A stretch of 64,000 nucleotides of DNA from Nissolia schottii (GCA_003254905.1 QANU01104693.1:310001-374000); one strand, 5' to 3'; positions 37,401 to 49,080 are shown, counted from the stretch's first letter. The notes: generated by a model from the letters alone, not told the origin. Numbers and translations are program-made.

Positions 37401-38405
37401 CGTTATTTTTGGTATGTTTAGGATAATAGTTTTAACTATGCAATAATTGTGAAAATTCATGAATAGGGGATGATTTAGATTAGTTGATGATTAATCTGTG
37501 CCATGTGAAATGATGTGTTTGATTATATACGGCATTATGTTTGATTGGACGTTTTATAGATCGTGGCATGTTTTAATTGATTAGATGATATAACTCGGTA
37601 TGCTTTTGAGCCTTTTATAGGATGACAACACTACATGTCATTCCTTTCTTTGTTGTGTGTACACTCACTAATGTTCAAGTCTAGAACTTGTCTGATTCTC
37701 CACATTGCACTTTTACCTTTATATATGACATGTGACATGATTGAGGCATTCCTTGTGTATTTAGCTTACATATCCATACAAGCCTACCTTGAACGTTTGA
37801 CCTTTGCTAGCCCCTTTGAGCCTTATTAACCTTTTTGTTGAATTGTTAGCACAAAACAAGCCAATAAACCGAGAAAAACCATGATACAAATAGCTTAAGG
37901 GCTTGGAAAATTGTGGTACATTTGTTTATATGTGTTAGGCAACAAGTGCGGGGTTACATGAGGACATGTAACATTCAAAGTAGGGGGAGAGCGACCACAA
38001 TTAATCCTATTAGTTGGAAAATCTATAAAAGTACCCGTACAAAATTTTTTGAGGCAACTAATCTGCAAAACAACCAATTAGGAGCACCGACATAAACTCT
38101 CCCTTGAGCTAATAGGTAAGTGGTGACAAGATTCTCAAAAACGGTTGAAAAAAAAGTGTATTGAAAAACAATGAATGAAAAAAATGAATGAACAAAGAAA
38201 AAAAAAGTAAATAAAAGTGTTTAGGAATTTGTCACCGGGCTAATTGGAGAAAAAAGAAAAGCTAGTGGAGATCAAGGTCCTTGCACCACTGGTTAAACAC
38301 ATATGCAATTGATTCTACTAAGTCTTAGGCTTTAGCTCACGACCATATGATATCTCACCTTGACCTTGGCCCCATTACAACCTTAGAAAGACCTCTTGAT
38401 GCATG

Positions 38406-38471
<66 letters not shown>

Positions 38472-39142
38472 TTGGTGATCTGTGATGCTTAGAAGAAAGT
38501 CAAGCCTATGGAGCCGACTCTAGTGCAATGTTTGAGAGAGCATTGGATGAACCTATACAATTTGAGCGATGAGTGACACACATTAATCTGTGATGCCCAA
38601 TTGATTTTAACATGCCTTGACTTATTCTTTGCTCATGATTGATATGCCAAGAAAATTAGTTTTAATGCACAGTGATATACTAATTAGATCTGATTAGGTT
38701 GTGTAATTGGGACATAATTGATATGGATTTTAAATGATGAGATCTTTGTTTTGATTCCTGTATTAATTAATGCTTAGGGGATTGACGATCATAGTCTCTT
38801 AAGTGAATTTTGTATTAGTTAGAGATTTCAACTAATAAATAACATCCCTTCCTATGAATAATTAATTAGAAACCAATGACGATTAATCCTTGATCTAGAA
38901 ACGTTGTATGCAGGATATTGCTTTTTATCATTGTTGACTTACTTTCGTTTTGCTTTCTTTTTATTTATACTCATCAATCCAAATCCCCCTTTTTTAATTG
39001 TAATTATAATTGTAATTGACTTGAAAATTGCTTCCTTAGATATGACCTAGGTTAGCCCCTGTACTACGTTTTTGGGGTAATTTAGTTTTATAAATTATTA
39101 TTTGATCGCGCACTGAAATTAACAACATTTTGGTGTGTGATA
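34449..39142 (+). mobile_element. Family A gypsy (Athila/Tat) deletion derivative with 5' LTR and truncated 3' LTR
   Basis: The 5' LTR spans 34449-35832 and is clearly the same family as the solo LTR at 14800. Directly after it is a decayed primer-binding site (TTTGGCGTCATTGATGGGGA near 35834) resembling the TGGCGCCGTTGCCGGGGA site of Athila/Tat elements. Internal sequence includes short gag-like text (36090-36420, ending in Tyr/Pro-rich sequence) and a 3' region with GGGTGGGAGACAACCCACTG near 37270. Only the last 472 bp of the 3' LTR remain (38671-39142). Flanks GGTTG (34444-34448) and GGTTA (39143-39147) fit a target duplication with one change. No intact ORF is left, so it can move only with outside help. 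Confidence 0.75.
38407..38471. repeat. (CA)25 then (TA)n microsatellite
   Basis: About 25 uninterrupted CA units (38407-38456) run into a TA stretch to 38471. The run lies inside the internal region of the retroelement at 34449-39142. Confidence 0.95.
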
Positions 39143-39861
39143 GGTTACTTGTGGTTTCAATTACCACAAGTTAGGTTAGTGGTACAAATAGACTCATCGC
39201 TTGTGTAACCTTCTAATTGAAGTTCATTATATGTTCAGGCTTGTCTTTAGAGTAGGTTGTTAGAAGAGATTAAATAGTTTCTCTAATATATACTAATTCC
39301 GTTCTTACTCAAGAGAGATTAGTTAGTTTTTTAGGAATTTCGGTCAATAAATAAATAATTAGAAATGAGTAACCAATGATTAGTAAAATAGAATGGAAAG
39401 ATGAAGTCATTTCCCTATTACCCTTTACCAATTTGATTTCAAATCCGTTTTATTTGCAATTTTCTCTTAAGTTTCACTTTAGTTTTTGTTATTGTCTTAG
39501 TTAGCTTGTTTTAATTTGTTCTATCGCATACCTTATTAGTCTAAATTATGTGTTAATTGATTGATTTGGTGCTTGACCTATCCCTTGGGTACGACACTCT
39601 TACTTTCCCCATTTATTACTTGATGTGACATAATATACTTGTCGTTGTGTTGTCTTCTTTTAGAAAATGTGCCATATAGAGATACTAAACTAGTCTGAAT
39701 ATAAAATTAATTGTATTCTACCACTAAAAGTTTAGTAAATTAAATAAAGTCAAATCAATAATGTACCAATGAATGCTAAAGTAAATGCATAAACCTAACT
39801 AAAATGCAGAAAAATAAATATTTTTTCATAAAATTGAACAAATGGTTCAAATATTACCAAC

Positions 39862-41013
39862 CTAATTGAGATTGGCAAAGATATCATCCAATCCCAATCC
39901 ATCATCTTTATTGCCTCTAAGGTTGTTTGCATTCGACAAAGAAAAGTTGGGGAAGTGTTGTTCTTCTAACATTGCCTTGCAATGGCTCACATCACAGGCT
40001 ATCTTGGCGACTTCTATTTTCGCATTGTGAATGTTGTCCTACATTTAGATCATGCACGCTTCAACATAGAATCAGTTGTCTTTAATTAGTTTCAACATGG
40101 CCTCTTCCATATCCTCCCATTTCTTTCGGATCCACAAACCTTCGGTCTTCCTAAAACCAATATTACCTAACATCCTTTGATTTAAATAGGAATTGTTAAA
40201 ACACATAATATAGTGGGTTTCAAGCTCAGTGTTGGCGCCAACACTTTTAAGAAGACTTGTGATCAACATGCCATAGGGCAAGCCAAACATGCTCCTTTTT
40301 GCCTCGATCATATTCTAGGCGACTAGAAAACCCCAGTTGAGAAGTCAGTGAGTGATAATCACATACATGTAAAGGAGGTTTGATTCAGTCACCACATCCA
40401 ATGACTTCTTCCTTAGGAGTAATATCATGGAGACAACAAAGTGGAGCCTTGTGTACTTCATAGAAAGGTCTTTAACCTTGATTTCAGTGGGAACCAAGCC
40501 ATCTCGACGAAAAATAAGCTTCATAGAAACCCTAAACTTATAATTTTTACACTAGATGTTGTCTATATTGGGATCTCCTACATTATTGCCTTCCCAAGGC
40601 AAGATAGAAATCTGCAGCCACTTGCCAACATGAATGATGATTAGAGATCTATAGATCATCAACGTTATACAACCATCTTCTAACCTTATATTGTGGTAGA
40701 AGATCATCATTAATAGATGATGTTTCTTTCTTCTTATGCCAGACAGAAAGTGAAAAAGTTGACTTTGTTGGAGGTTGTTGTAGAACCTGAACCCCTGCTC
40801 ATCACAAAATTTCTCATCCAAGATAAATGATTTAGATACCATTTTCTCGAATGTGGTCTTAAGAAAGTCCCTTATCTCTGGAGGAGTTTCAAAGTGCTTT
40901 ATCAATATGTCCCTAGTGAGACCCTCAACCTCATGTGTCTTTGGACAAGTTGTAGAGCCATCCATGGTTCCTTCAACCGGTGCCTTCCTCGTCTAATTAT
41001 CCTTGTCCTCCAT
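39862..41013 (-). pseudogene. Plant-transposon-protein-domain-like gene with in-frame stops
   Basis: One unshifted frame runs from the ATG at 41013 to a TAG at 39862 (384 codons), broken by seven internal stops, several of which would be single C-to-T changes. Visible motifs are FLKTTFEKMVSKSFILDEKF, GFRFYNNLQQSQLFHFLSG, FGLPYGMLITSLLKSVGAN and NIGFRKTEGLWIRKKWEDME. This resembles the poorly characterised 'putative plant transposon protein' family seen in many legume genomes; that assignment is from memory. A TATA box lies upstream at 41171-41178. No frameshift has accumulated, so it decayed mainly by base substitution. It sits 3' of the copia pol fragment in the same direction and may once have been its extra ORF. 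Confidence 0.65.
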
Positions 41014-41170
41014 GAGTGGCAAAGATGAAAAGGCAAGATACAGATAGAAGGGAGAATAGTAATAAATAAATAGGAAAAGATATAACAAATAGAGATAAAT
41101 AAGGATTTGTGGTGTGTGTGAGAGAGAGTGTGTGTAATGATAATAGAGTGTAACAAACTCATAACACACA

Positions 41171-41178
41171 TATTTATA
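41171..41178 (-). promoter_or_regulatory. TATA box (TATAAATA) of the 39862-41013 pseudogene
   Basis: Reading the minus strand, ACTATAAATATGTG lies about 160 nt before the ATG and is followed by a CT/CA-rich leader. This is typical of a plant gene promoter. Confidence 0.55.
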
Positions 41179-41224
41179 GTGCGAAAAAGAGTTAGAAAAA
41201 CCTATTTTTAGGGTGCAGAGTTGG

Positions 41225-41410
41225 TTTCAACGTGCAAATTCTATCTATTGATGTTAATAAATCAATTCATTGATCCTGTGAATCGATTCATTTTGGCGTC
41301 CAAAAGTAGATAAATCAATTCATTGATATGTTGAACCAATTCATGTTGACACCGATGAATGGTTGAATCGATTTAGTTGTTTCGTGAATTGATTCATACT
41401 GTCAGATGCA
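41225..41410. repeat. Dispersed AATCGATTCATTGAT-like units
   Basis: About seven imperfect copies of AAT(C)GATTCAT or its variants (AATCAATTCATTGAT, AATCGATTCATTTTG, AATTGATTCATACTG) occur within 190 bp. They are near-palindromic and lie between the transposon-protein-like pseudogene and the copia fragment. Confidence 0.75.
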
Positions 41411-41454
41411 CAATTTCTATTTACTTTGGGATGTGAGTTCAGTCAATTATTCCA

Positions 41455-42650
41455 AGTTCACCCTAATAAAGAAGAAATTGTCCTTGGGGAGGGCCTTTGC
41501 AAAGATGTCTGCCAATTGCTTTATGCTGTCCACATATTAGATGATGCAATCCCTTTTTGAATGTGATCCTATATGAAATGATGACAAATCTCTATATGTT
41601 TCATTCTTGAATATTTAATGAGATTTTTTGTTAAATTAATGGCACTAGTATTGTCACACTTTATCGGTATCTTCTTAAGCTTGACTCTGTATTCCAATCA
41701 AAAGGATTTGGGCACAACAATTTCTAGTTGTTACGTTATAAACTTCTATAGTTGGCAATGCCACACTGTTCTGTTTCTTGTTGTGCCATGAGACTAAGGA
41801 GCAACCTAAAATCTGACATGTTCCGCTTGTGCTTTTTCGGTCTAGCTTAGATCTTGCAAAGTCAGAGTCAGAATACCTAAATAGCTCGCATGTTGCACCT
41901 TTTGGTATCATAATACCATGTTTGTGGTTCCTAAAAGGTACTTCATTACTCGCTTGACGGTTGTGACATGGGATTCCTTTGGACATGCTTAATAACGGGC
42001 ACACGTGTAGACATTCAACATTATATCTGGTCTGCTTTTTGTTAGGTAAAGAAGTGAGCCGATCATTCCTCGGTATTTGTAATGTCCACTTACGTTCCAT
42101 TATCGTCTTTGTCAAGAAGACACCCATTTGCCATGGGAGTATCCATCGATTTTGCTTTATCCATATCAAATCTCTTAAGAAACTCTTTTCATACTTGGTT
42201 TGGGAGATGAAAGTTCTTTCTTCATTTTGCTTGATTTTCAGTCCTAGGAAGAAGTTGAGCTCTCCCATCATTGACATTTTGAATTCATCCTACATGTTTC
42301 TAGAAAATTCTTTGCAAAGAGATTCATTAGTAGCACAAAAAATAATATCATCCACATAGATTTGAACAAGTAGAATATCTTTATTTTTGTGCTTAATGAA
42401 TAAAGTAGTATCTACTTTACCTCTATCAAATCCCTTACTAATAAGGAATTTACTAAGTCTTTCATACCATTCGTGAGATACTTGTTTGAGTCCATACAAG
42501 GCCTTTTTTAGCTTAAAACATGATCAGGGTGCTCATGGTTTTTAAAGCTTGTAGGTTGGCTAACATAAACTTCTTCTTCAATGTATTCATTGAGAAATGC
42601 ACTCTTCATATCCATTTGATATGATATTGAAGAACAAAATATCACCTTCG
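41455..42650 (-). mobile_element. Ty1/copia pol remnant, SIRE-like (RT and RNase H)
   Basis: On the minus strand the reverse transcriptase reads QMDMKSAFLNEYIEEEVYVS, then ALYGLKQVSHEWYERLSKFL, then LLVQIYVDDIIFCATNESL with the YVDD catalytic box, then MGELNFFLGLKIKQNEE. RNase H motifs follow (SDSDFARSKLDRKSTSGTCQ, SWHNKKQNSVALPTIEVY). The tail ends at about 41460 with QLADIFAKALPKDNFF. Stops and frameshifts divide it near 42290, 42500 and 41675. Integrase, gag and LTRs are absent; the right end abuts a FAR1-like fragment at about 42650. Confidence 0.9.
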
Positions 42651-42651
42651 C

Positions 42652-43152
42652 TCATTTTCTATGAGACCTCTGTCTTCTAGACAACACCTGATTCATTACC
42701 TCATGATTATGGTTGTCATCAAAGGACACAAACCAAAGCTTTGTATTCATGTTAATAATGTGAACCCATATCTTAGCTCTACAGCCACACCTTATCAATG
42801 GTCTAGGATCCCTCTTTTGATCCACTTTTTCAAAATGCTTTGTTTCTTGATACCCTTGGTTCAAACAAATAAATGTTTTCCCAAGAATCATTTTATTCCT
42901 ATTTCATACCACATTATGTCTCTGACTATGAAAACCATTGACGCTTGCGTATGGATTGTAAAATACATGAGCCACAATATGGTTAGTAGATAGATAATTC
43001 AGCACATTAACAAAACTCAATTGCTTGAATTCAATGTGTTGCATACTTTCCAGACTATCAATGAAATCCTTCTCAATATTGTCATTTGCACCTTCACCAC
43101 TAACGGACATTGCTTCGTTTTCCTTCAAAATATGATAAATCAACAATGTCAT
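42652..43152 (-). pseudogene. FAR1-type DNA-binding domain fragment
   Basis: A single frame encodes HNVV, stop, NRNKMILGKTFICLNQGY and then RCGCRAKIWVHI, WFVSFDDNHNHEV. These include the Cys and His residues of the WRKY-GCM1-like FAR1 zinc finger. The stop (TGA) stands where the family has Arg, so it is probably a CGA-to-TGA change. The fragment ends abruptly at 42652, and the MULE transposase and SWIM domains are absent. FAR1-family proteins derive from Mutator-like transposases; this copy could be from a host FRS gene or from a MULE. Confidence 0.8.
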
Positions 43153-45125
43153 ACATATGACTTACACTGAAAACATGTGTTTATCCACACAAAAAAAACC
43201 ACACAACACAGGACATGCAAAACTTTTGTATATCTTCTTTTAGGTTAAATGTAATTATCTCAAATGCTAAATCTGTACCCTGGTTTGGACAACAATATTC
43301 CTTGTTTTATCCATTTAATTATTTGTTGCATGTTCCCCAACTTCTTGCAAAAACCGTTTATATACTCAAAACCAATTAATCTCGAAAAAGGTCATAATAA
43401 TTCCCATTACTTAGACCAGAAACCTATATCTCAATGCATCAAATTTTTTAAAAAGAATACAATAATGTCAAGTTTCAACCATGCCACACATTGAATGCCT
43501 ATAAATTCATCAAATGCAATTTAACATTCAAATCACTAAGGATTTTATATATAGTTGATACCTTTTAATATATAATTTCTATCTTTTAACATACCAATTA
43601 GTACCAAATTGAGAATAGTAGGTACCTTTATAAACTAAGTAAATTGTAAACACTAATTATGAACCACAAAGAGAAAAGAAAAGGGTAAATAAGTAGAAAA
43701 AGATCAAGCAGCAGGACAAATGGAGGACAGCGAGGAAGAGGAGGAGGAGGAAAAAAGAATGTACATTTGCATAAATGATGGGTACTTTATTATAAATAGT
43801 TGGCACATTTTTTTGGATACAATTGATACCGATACATTTCTACCTTTACTATTCTAAATAACCAAAACATGACCATCACAAGCATTCACCATCAGCTTAC
43901 CAACACTCAAAACAATTGTGCCTCAGTAAATTCATACCTTGTTCAGCCCCAAACAATTAACAAGGACCTCGTACGGTTGGTTATCAATCTGCGATGCTCT
44001 TCACCGATTTGGGTAGAGTCTCTTCCAATTTTAAGTTCCTCAATCACCTGCTAACTTGGAGACAATTGACAACTTCCAGAAATTTTACAAAACTCAGACT
44101 CGACCTGCTTCATGATTATCGCCCCAATTTCTTAGTATTTGCAACCAAGCAAAGAGTTACACTTGATTAGGGATTTCCACAAAATGAGATAGATTTTCAT
44201 TGAATTTTTTTTTCTCATTGCAAAAGACATCGTAGCTTGTTACTGTTCACAAAGAAAGACAAACAATTGAGACTCACATTAATCACCGCTTCCTGCTAGT
44301 AAAAAAGTACAAGACTTAGTATCTTTCATTTGTTTTGTGGACCAAAGACATCACCATGTTTGGAAGACAAAATATATAAATGAGAAAAACTTATCAAATT
44401 TTGTTTTTTATTTTTTCGCCAACTCACGAGCCAATTCGCAAACTCAAAAACAAGTTAAAATTTGGAATGAACATAAATTTTTAACTAACCTTGCTTTAAC
44501 TCATTTAAAAGCAAGTTCGATGCAGGTTGGCTTGCCTCACCCCGTTCCGCATCCCTACAAATCTTACTTATAAGAAGAAAACACAATGTTGCCAAACCTT
44601 AAGGAAGAGGCTAACCTGGTCCTTGTTAAATGTGACCAAGTGGGTACGATATTATTACAGTAGAAAGCAAAAGTGAAATTATAATTTTTCCCTCACTTGT
44701 TATTTTCTTTCTTTCCCTCTCTCCCACTTCTTCCACTCTGCTCACCCATTAATGCTACTACCCACATCCGACATCATCGTGCCCCCAACTCCATCGTCCC
44801 TCTCTGCCCCTGCCCCGATGATGATGGACACTCTTTTTGTCGAACTTATTGCGATAATCATCATGAAGGGTTTCTACGTCCTCCATAGCTCTCATTCAAT
44901 TTGCAGTTTTTTTTTCTCACTGACTCTGATGCTGGTCGAATCTTGGCAATGATTCTGCGACGCCATGGCGCCATTGCCTGTGAATCCCATAACACTATTA
45001 CGCCCCAAGCTCGAGAGTGACCACATGTAGGGACGTTGTCCCTACAAAAGCGCTATCGTGAATCAAACTACTGTTAATGCAAGTAATACAACTGTATTAA
45101 CTATATTTTAAACTACCTCTTATTA
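43153..45125. other. AT-rich interval without recognised gene
   Basis: No domain or transposon terminus was recognised. Short frames at 43264, 43869, 44337 and 44697 are low-complexity or unconserved in appearance. A purine-rich run (GAGGAAGAGGAGGAGGAGG) lies near 43733. Confidence 0.5.
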
Positions 45126-45639
45126 CAACTTTTGTAGCGTGAAATACTTTCAGGGAACCTTCGGTGCCTCACAAACAAATTGCTTAAAAGGGGACAAATG
45201 ATTGCGGGGTTCTCAGGTAAAGAACGCGTCAATTGCACAAGTAGAGGAAGTGGAGGTGATGCACGAAAATGTAACTAATATTTAAATAAAACGTCACCGA
45301 AGTGACTTAATTACAATGAAGATCCTTGCCGGAGCGAAGGATTGCCTTACAAATGGTGCCGAAAGTGATAGTGAAAGAAAAGAGGAAAAGTGTGTCGGGG
45401 TTAAAGGCAAGCTAAGATTACGACTACTCCTAGGAAAGTAGGGAAATATAAGTGAAAAATGAAAAGAGTGGTGGCATACGCGTGCTTCCGTAGGTTGCTA
45501 ACTGCCGCTGGGGGACTTACTAAACCGTGATGGTAAGTCTAGTATCCCTCCCTAGCTTAGACCTAGAGCCTTGTATTTATAGAGTTCAGGACCTTAGGAA
45601 GCATTTGTTTTACGTCGTTAGCTAGACGCCTGTCTATTT

Positions 45640-46923
45640 TTAGTGTCCTTCTTCATCATCAGCTCTCAATTCTTTGCTGCTGTAGGAGTTCCTTAGATTT
45701 TGTTCCGTATTTGCCGTGAATCTTCCTTTCTTCAAGTCTGCCATATCATTTGCCAGTTTTCCCAGTTGTATTTCCAAATTTCGAATGGAGGATTCATTGT
45801 TCTTCTGATTGGATATTGATTGTTGCATGAATTGGCTCAATGTCTCCTCCAACTTGGAATAATGGTCCTTTGGTTGCTGATATACAGGTTGCTGATTTTG
45901 GTATGGGCATGGTTGTTGGTACGATTGCTGTGGAACTTTGTTGTATGATGGTCCTGCTTCTTGTCTCCATGGCTGAAAATTTTGTTGGTTTGGCCCTCTT
46001 GGATAGTTGCTTTGGTAAGGCCTCTGCTGGTTGTCCAAGTAGTTGACTTCCTCTTCCCTGAAATGATAATTGCTAGACGGGTGGTCACCAGTACAAATAT
46101 CACATTGATATACCTGTTGCCGTTTAGAATCACGAGCTTCTCTTATTTGCTTCGGCTGCTCACTCAAGGTCTTTTTCACCTCGTCTATCTGCTATTGCAA
46201 TTGTTTGTTTTGAGCTAGAATAGCATCGTTGGCTCCTAGCTCCAGCATGCCTCCTTTCTTAGAGGGACCTCTGTGGTATTGGCCTTGTTGGTCAGTTAAG
46301 GCCATGGAATCAATTATGGAGATTGCTTCTTCTGGTGTCTTGGACATAATTTGTCCACCAGCCGCCGCATCGAGCATCAGTTTATGTTGCTGTTGTAGCC
46401 CATTTCTGAAGATGTGTATTTGCGTTCTCGCATCAAATTCATGATTTGGACATCTTCGGAGCATAGATTTGTATCTCTCCCAGGCTTCGCATAAGCTTTC
46501 TCCCCCAGACTGCACAAAAGTAGAAATGGCAGTTTTCAAATCCATATACTTAGATTGAGAGAAATACCTTGCACAATACTTTTCTTCCAGTTGATCCTAG
46601 TTTGATAAGATGTGTTGTGGTTGGTCTAGCAACCACTCCTTTGCTTTTCCAATTAACGTTAGGGGAAATATCCTCAGGAATATAGATTCATCATCAGCTT
46701 CGGACATCCCCGCATTTCCACAAAGTTCATAAAACTTGGTCAGATGAGCGTATGGATCCTCAAGATCCAAACCTGCAAAAGGATTAGCATACATTAATTG
46801 TACTAAACCAGGTTGCATCTGAGGTAACCTTTGGGCTCCAGCGGTTCTGCTGATCCTAATTATGTTTCTGGGGGTGAAGTTCACAAACCCCCTATTATCA
46901 CCAGTTGCAGTGTTTTCGGCCAT
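45640..46923 (-). pseudogene. Athila/Tat gypsy gag (family B), two premature stops
   Basis: One continuous frame of 428 codons holds the gag core (MQPGLVQLMYANPFAGLDLE, DPYAHLTKFYELC, AKEWLLDQP, FVQSGGESLCEAWERYKSML, FRNGLQQQHKLMLDAAAGG) and a zinc-knuckle-like CDICTGDH with Tyr where the last Cys is expected. Only two stops interrupt it: a TAG near 46594 (likely from Trp) and one near 46190 (likely from Gln). It is thus much younger than most remnants here. It follows its own LTR and primer-binding site at the usual distance, and ends at the junction near 45636, so all of pol is missing. Confidence 0.9.
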
Positions 46924-47251
46924 AGTTTCTTATTGGTTGTTTTCTGAAGAGACTGAAGATGAAGAAGTTGTTTCTTGTTCCTTTCTTTGTCTGGCTAGCT
47001 ATTTCTTTTTCTTTGTTTTGCTATTGATCTTTTGTGTGGTAGCCTCAATTTCAGGGTCAAACAACAATTGATCTTGTGAGACTTTACCTCGCAATTGCTA
47101 AGAAAATATACACTAGCCAATAAGATTAGAACAAGAGGTTTTATGGATAAAATAACAAAGTAAGAAACTATACAATAATTTACACAATTATTCACAATTG
47201 CTTAATTGACAAAACTCAAGCTATAACTCAAGCTATGTATTTATGACGCAA

Positions 47252-47272
47252 CTCCCCGGCAACGGCGCCAAT
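47252..47272 (-). other. Primer-binding site of the family B element
   Basis: On the minus strand TTGGCGCCGTTGCCGGGGAG directly follows the LTR. This is the well-preserved Athila/Tat-type primer-binding motif. Confidence 0.85.
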
Positions 47273-47274
47273 TT

Positions 47275-48788
47275 TGTTGAAAACTTTTTTTAACACTTTC
47301 GTCATTTTTATATATCCTTCTTTACAGCTTTCAGATCCTCAAGGGATCCAATTGCAGTATAGTCGGGTATAGTAGTATCCACAGAGAGTTGCACAAATAC
47401 CGTTCTTGAGTTTGTCAATTAAACAATAGAGTAAAGGATTTGATCGATTGATTCTTAGATACATAAATAAATAAGATAAAAGATAAATAGGCAACAAATC
47501 AGAGGTAGATCAGGAAGCTTGTTGGGAATTGAATCATATTATAGTTTCATGTACCATTTACTTAATACATTAGAATTACCATTTCTTTGATTGCTCAACA
47601 TCAGTTCTTAACTTGTTCATCTCTTTCGAGCATGAAAAGATCATTAGGTGTCCTTTATTATGCTGTCAATTTCTTGCACAAACTTAACGAAGTAAACCAA
47701 CGTTATTTCAGATGTTAAAACGACTAATAACCCTAACTCCATTTCTAGCAGTTAAGCTTTATCAGATGAATTGATTTAGTTCCAACTCTATGATGCCGTT
47801 TTCATGCGCAACAATGCAGTTTGAAGTCATGCTTTAAGTAGCTAATGTAAAACAAGCATTAAGTATAAAATCGATTCAAGCAAATCATAGAAGGTGATAA
47901 ATTCATAATGCAAAAGTTACATGGATACAATCATGCTATAATAATCATCAAAATCCCAACAACAAGAAGATTAGAAATCCATCTTACAAGAGAGAATCTC
48001 AGAGGCAAGGTGATGGACGCTTACCATGACATGTTCTCACACTGTCATGACAACGACCACCATGCTTCCTTGATCACTCTTGGCTCCTTCACTAGCCTCC
48101 TCTTTGTTGCTAACTAAAGCTAAATTTCGTGCTCTACATTATCAGAAATGTATGTAAGAGTTGTGGAAGAAGTATCCTAGAATGAGAGCTTTGAGTCCCT
48201 TTTTATAGACCAATTCTGTTCAGGTCCGCTGAGTGGTTGGGGTACAATCGCTGAGCGGCGTCGCTTTCTTCGCCGCTACAGTTTATCCTCTGCGCGGTGG
48301 CTTTGCTCTGACATCATTTGTCAGGGCCACTGACCGAAAATTTTGGTGCGCTGAGCGGTATGGTCTTTTCTGGCGGCTCTTTTGGTCGTCTATGGCAGCT
48401 ACTAGTGACTGATTTCTGACAGGTTCTCTGCGGCGACAGCTGGTGGCGGCGTGCTTGGCTGGCATCATAAATGTGGCGGCTTGGGTACAATCGCTCAACG
48501 GTTTGGTGAAATCGCTAAGCGCAACAGGTGCATACCGCTGAGCGATTTGAGGAGTCCACTGAGCGGACTGTCCTGAAAAACTCTTCTTTAGCTCTTTTGC
48601 CCTTTTTGTTTCCTGCTTCATTCTTTGTTGGATTTCCCTTGATTCTGTCTTTTTGGTATGCTTGCATCCCTCTTAGACTATATTTATAAATCCTACAAAA
48701 GTGGGGAATTTAGTTAGATAATTTACGAAAACTTAAGCAAACATGTGTTATTTTACTAGTTGAATTTGTGTAAATATGACACTTAACA
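47275..48788 (-). mobile_element. 5' LTR of the family B Athila-type element
   Basis: The 1514-bp LTR runs on the minus strand from TGTTAAGTGTCATATTT (48788) to TTTTCAACA (47275), next to the primer-binding site. It equals the solo LTR at 16720-18233 in length and shares many blocks. Its U3 region (48220-48570) carries scattered CGCTGAGCGG-like motifs in place of the 24-bp repeat of the other copy. A TATAAAAAGG promoter lies near 48205. The frame at 48283-48621 (minus) is a by-product of the GC-rich motif region. Confidence 0.9.
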
Positions 48789-48807
48789 GGGGCGCAACCC
48801 ACGGACC

Positions 48808-49080
48808 TTAACCTTGGCTTATTGGTGGTATAGGCATACTTACAGATGCCAAGTTGGGTGCCATAACACTCTGCTCCGTCGACGCTATGGTTGACATGAT
48901 GGGAGGAGTATATCTAGGGGGCAGTCCAAACGGTGGCCACGGCATGAAGCCTTGCGTACTAGGGACACTTTCTTCCCTGCCTATACTTTGGTTGTGACTT
49001 CTTTCCATTTCTTTTTCCACTTCATGGGAATGTACATTCCCTTGTGTACTCGAAATGGGAAGGGAGTTTCTACCATTCAC
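48808..49080 (-). pseudogene. N-terminal gag piece of the family C gypsy element
   Basis: The frame contains GFMPWPPFGLPPRYTPP, a Pro-rich motif seen in gag of some legume gypsy elements (from memory). It lies about 70 bp past the primer-binding site of the LTR at 49170-50385 and is cut off by the insertion of the family B LTR at 48788. Confidence 0.6.

Larger units (their letters stand above)
33796..39634 (+). mobile_element. Outer LTR (gypsy-like) split by a nested element
   Basis: When the element at 34449-39142 is removed, the flanks join to a continuous sequence (GCTTGTGAGGGTTACTTGTG) that looks like one LTR of about 1.1 kb. It has TATAAATAGA near 34059, CTCTGTGTATCTTTCTTCCC and an end near ACTTGATGTGACA (39622-39634). 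The exact left end, close to the LINE remnant, and the target duplication were not resolved. No coding part of this family is in the window. Confidence 0.5.

Noticed and set aside
38407..38456. (CA)n tract considered as a CRISPR-like or structured array
   Set aside because: It is a plain dinucleotide microsatellite with no spacers.
44697..44952. Two overlapping plus-strand frames rich in Pro, Ser and Cys
   Set aside because: No recognisable domain and no splice-supported extension; composition suggests pyrimidine-rich non-coding sequence.
48283..48621. 112-codon minus-strand frame
   Set aside because: It lies within the variable GC-rich block of an LTR and overlaps no known domain.
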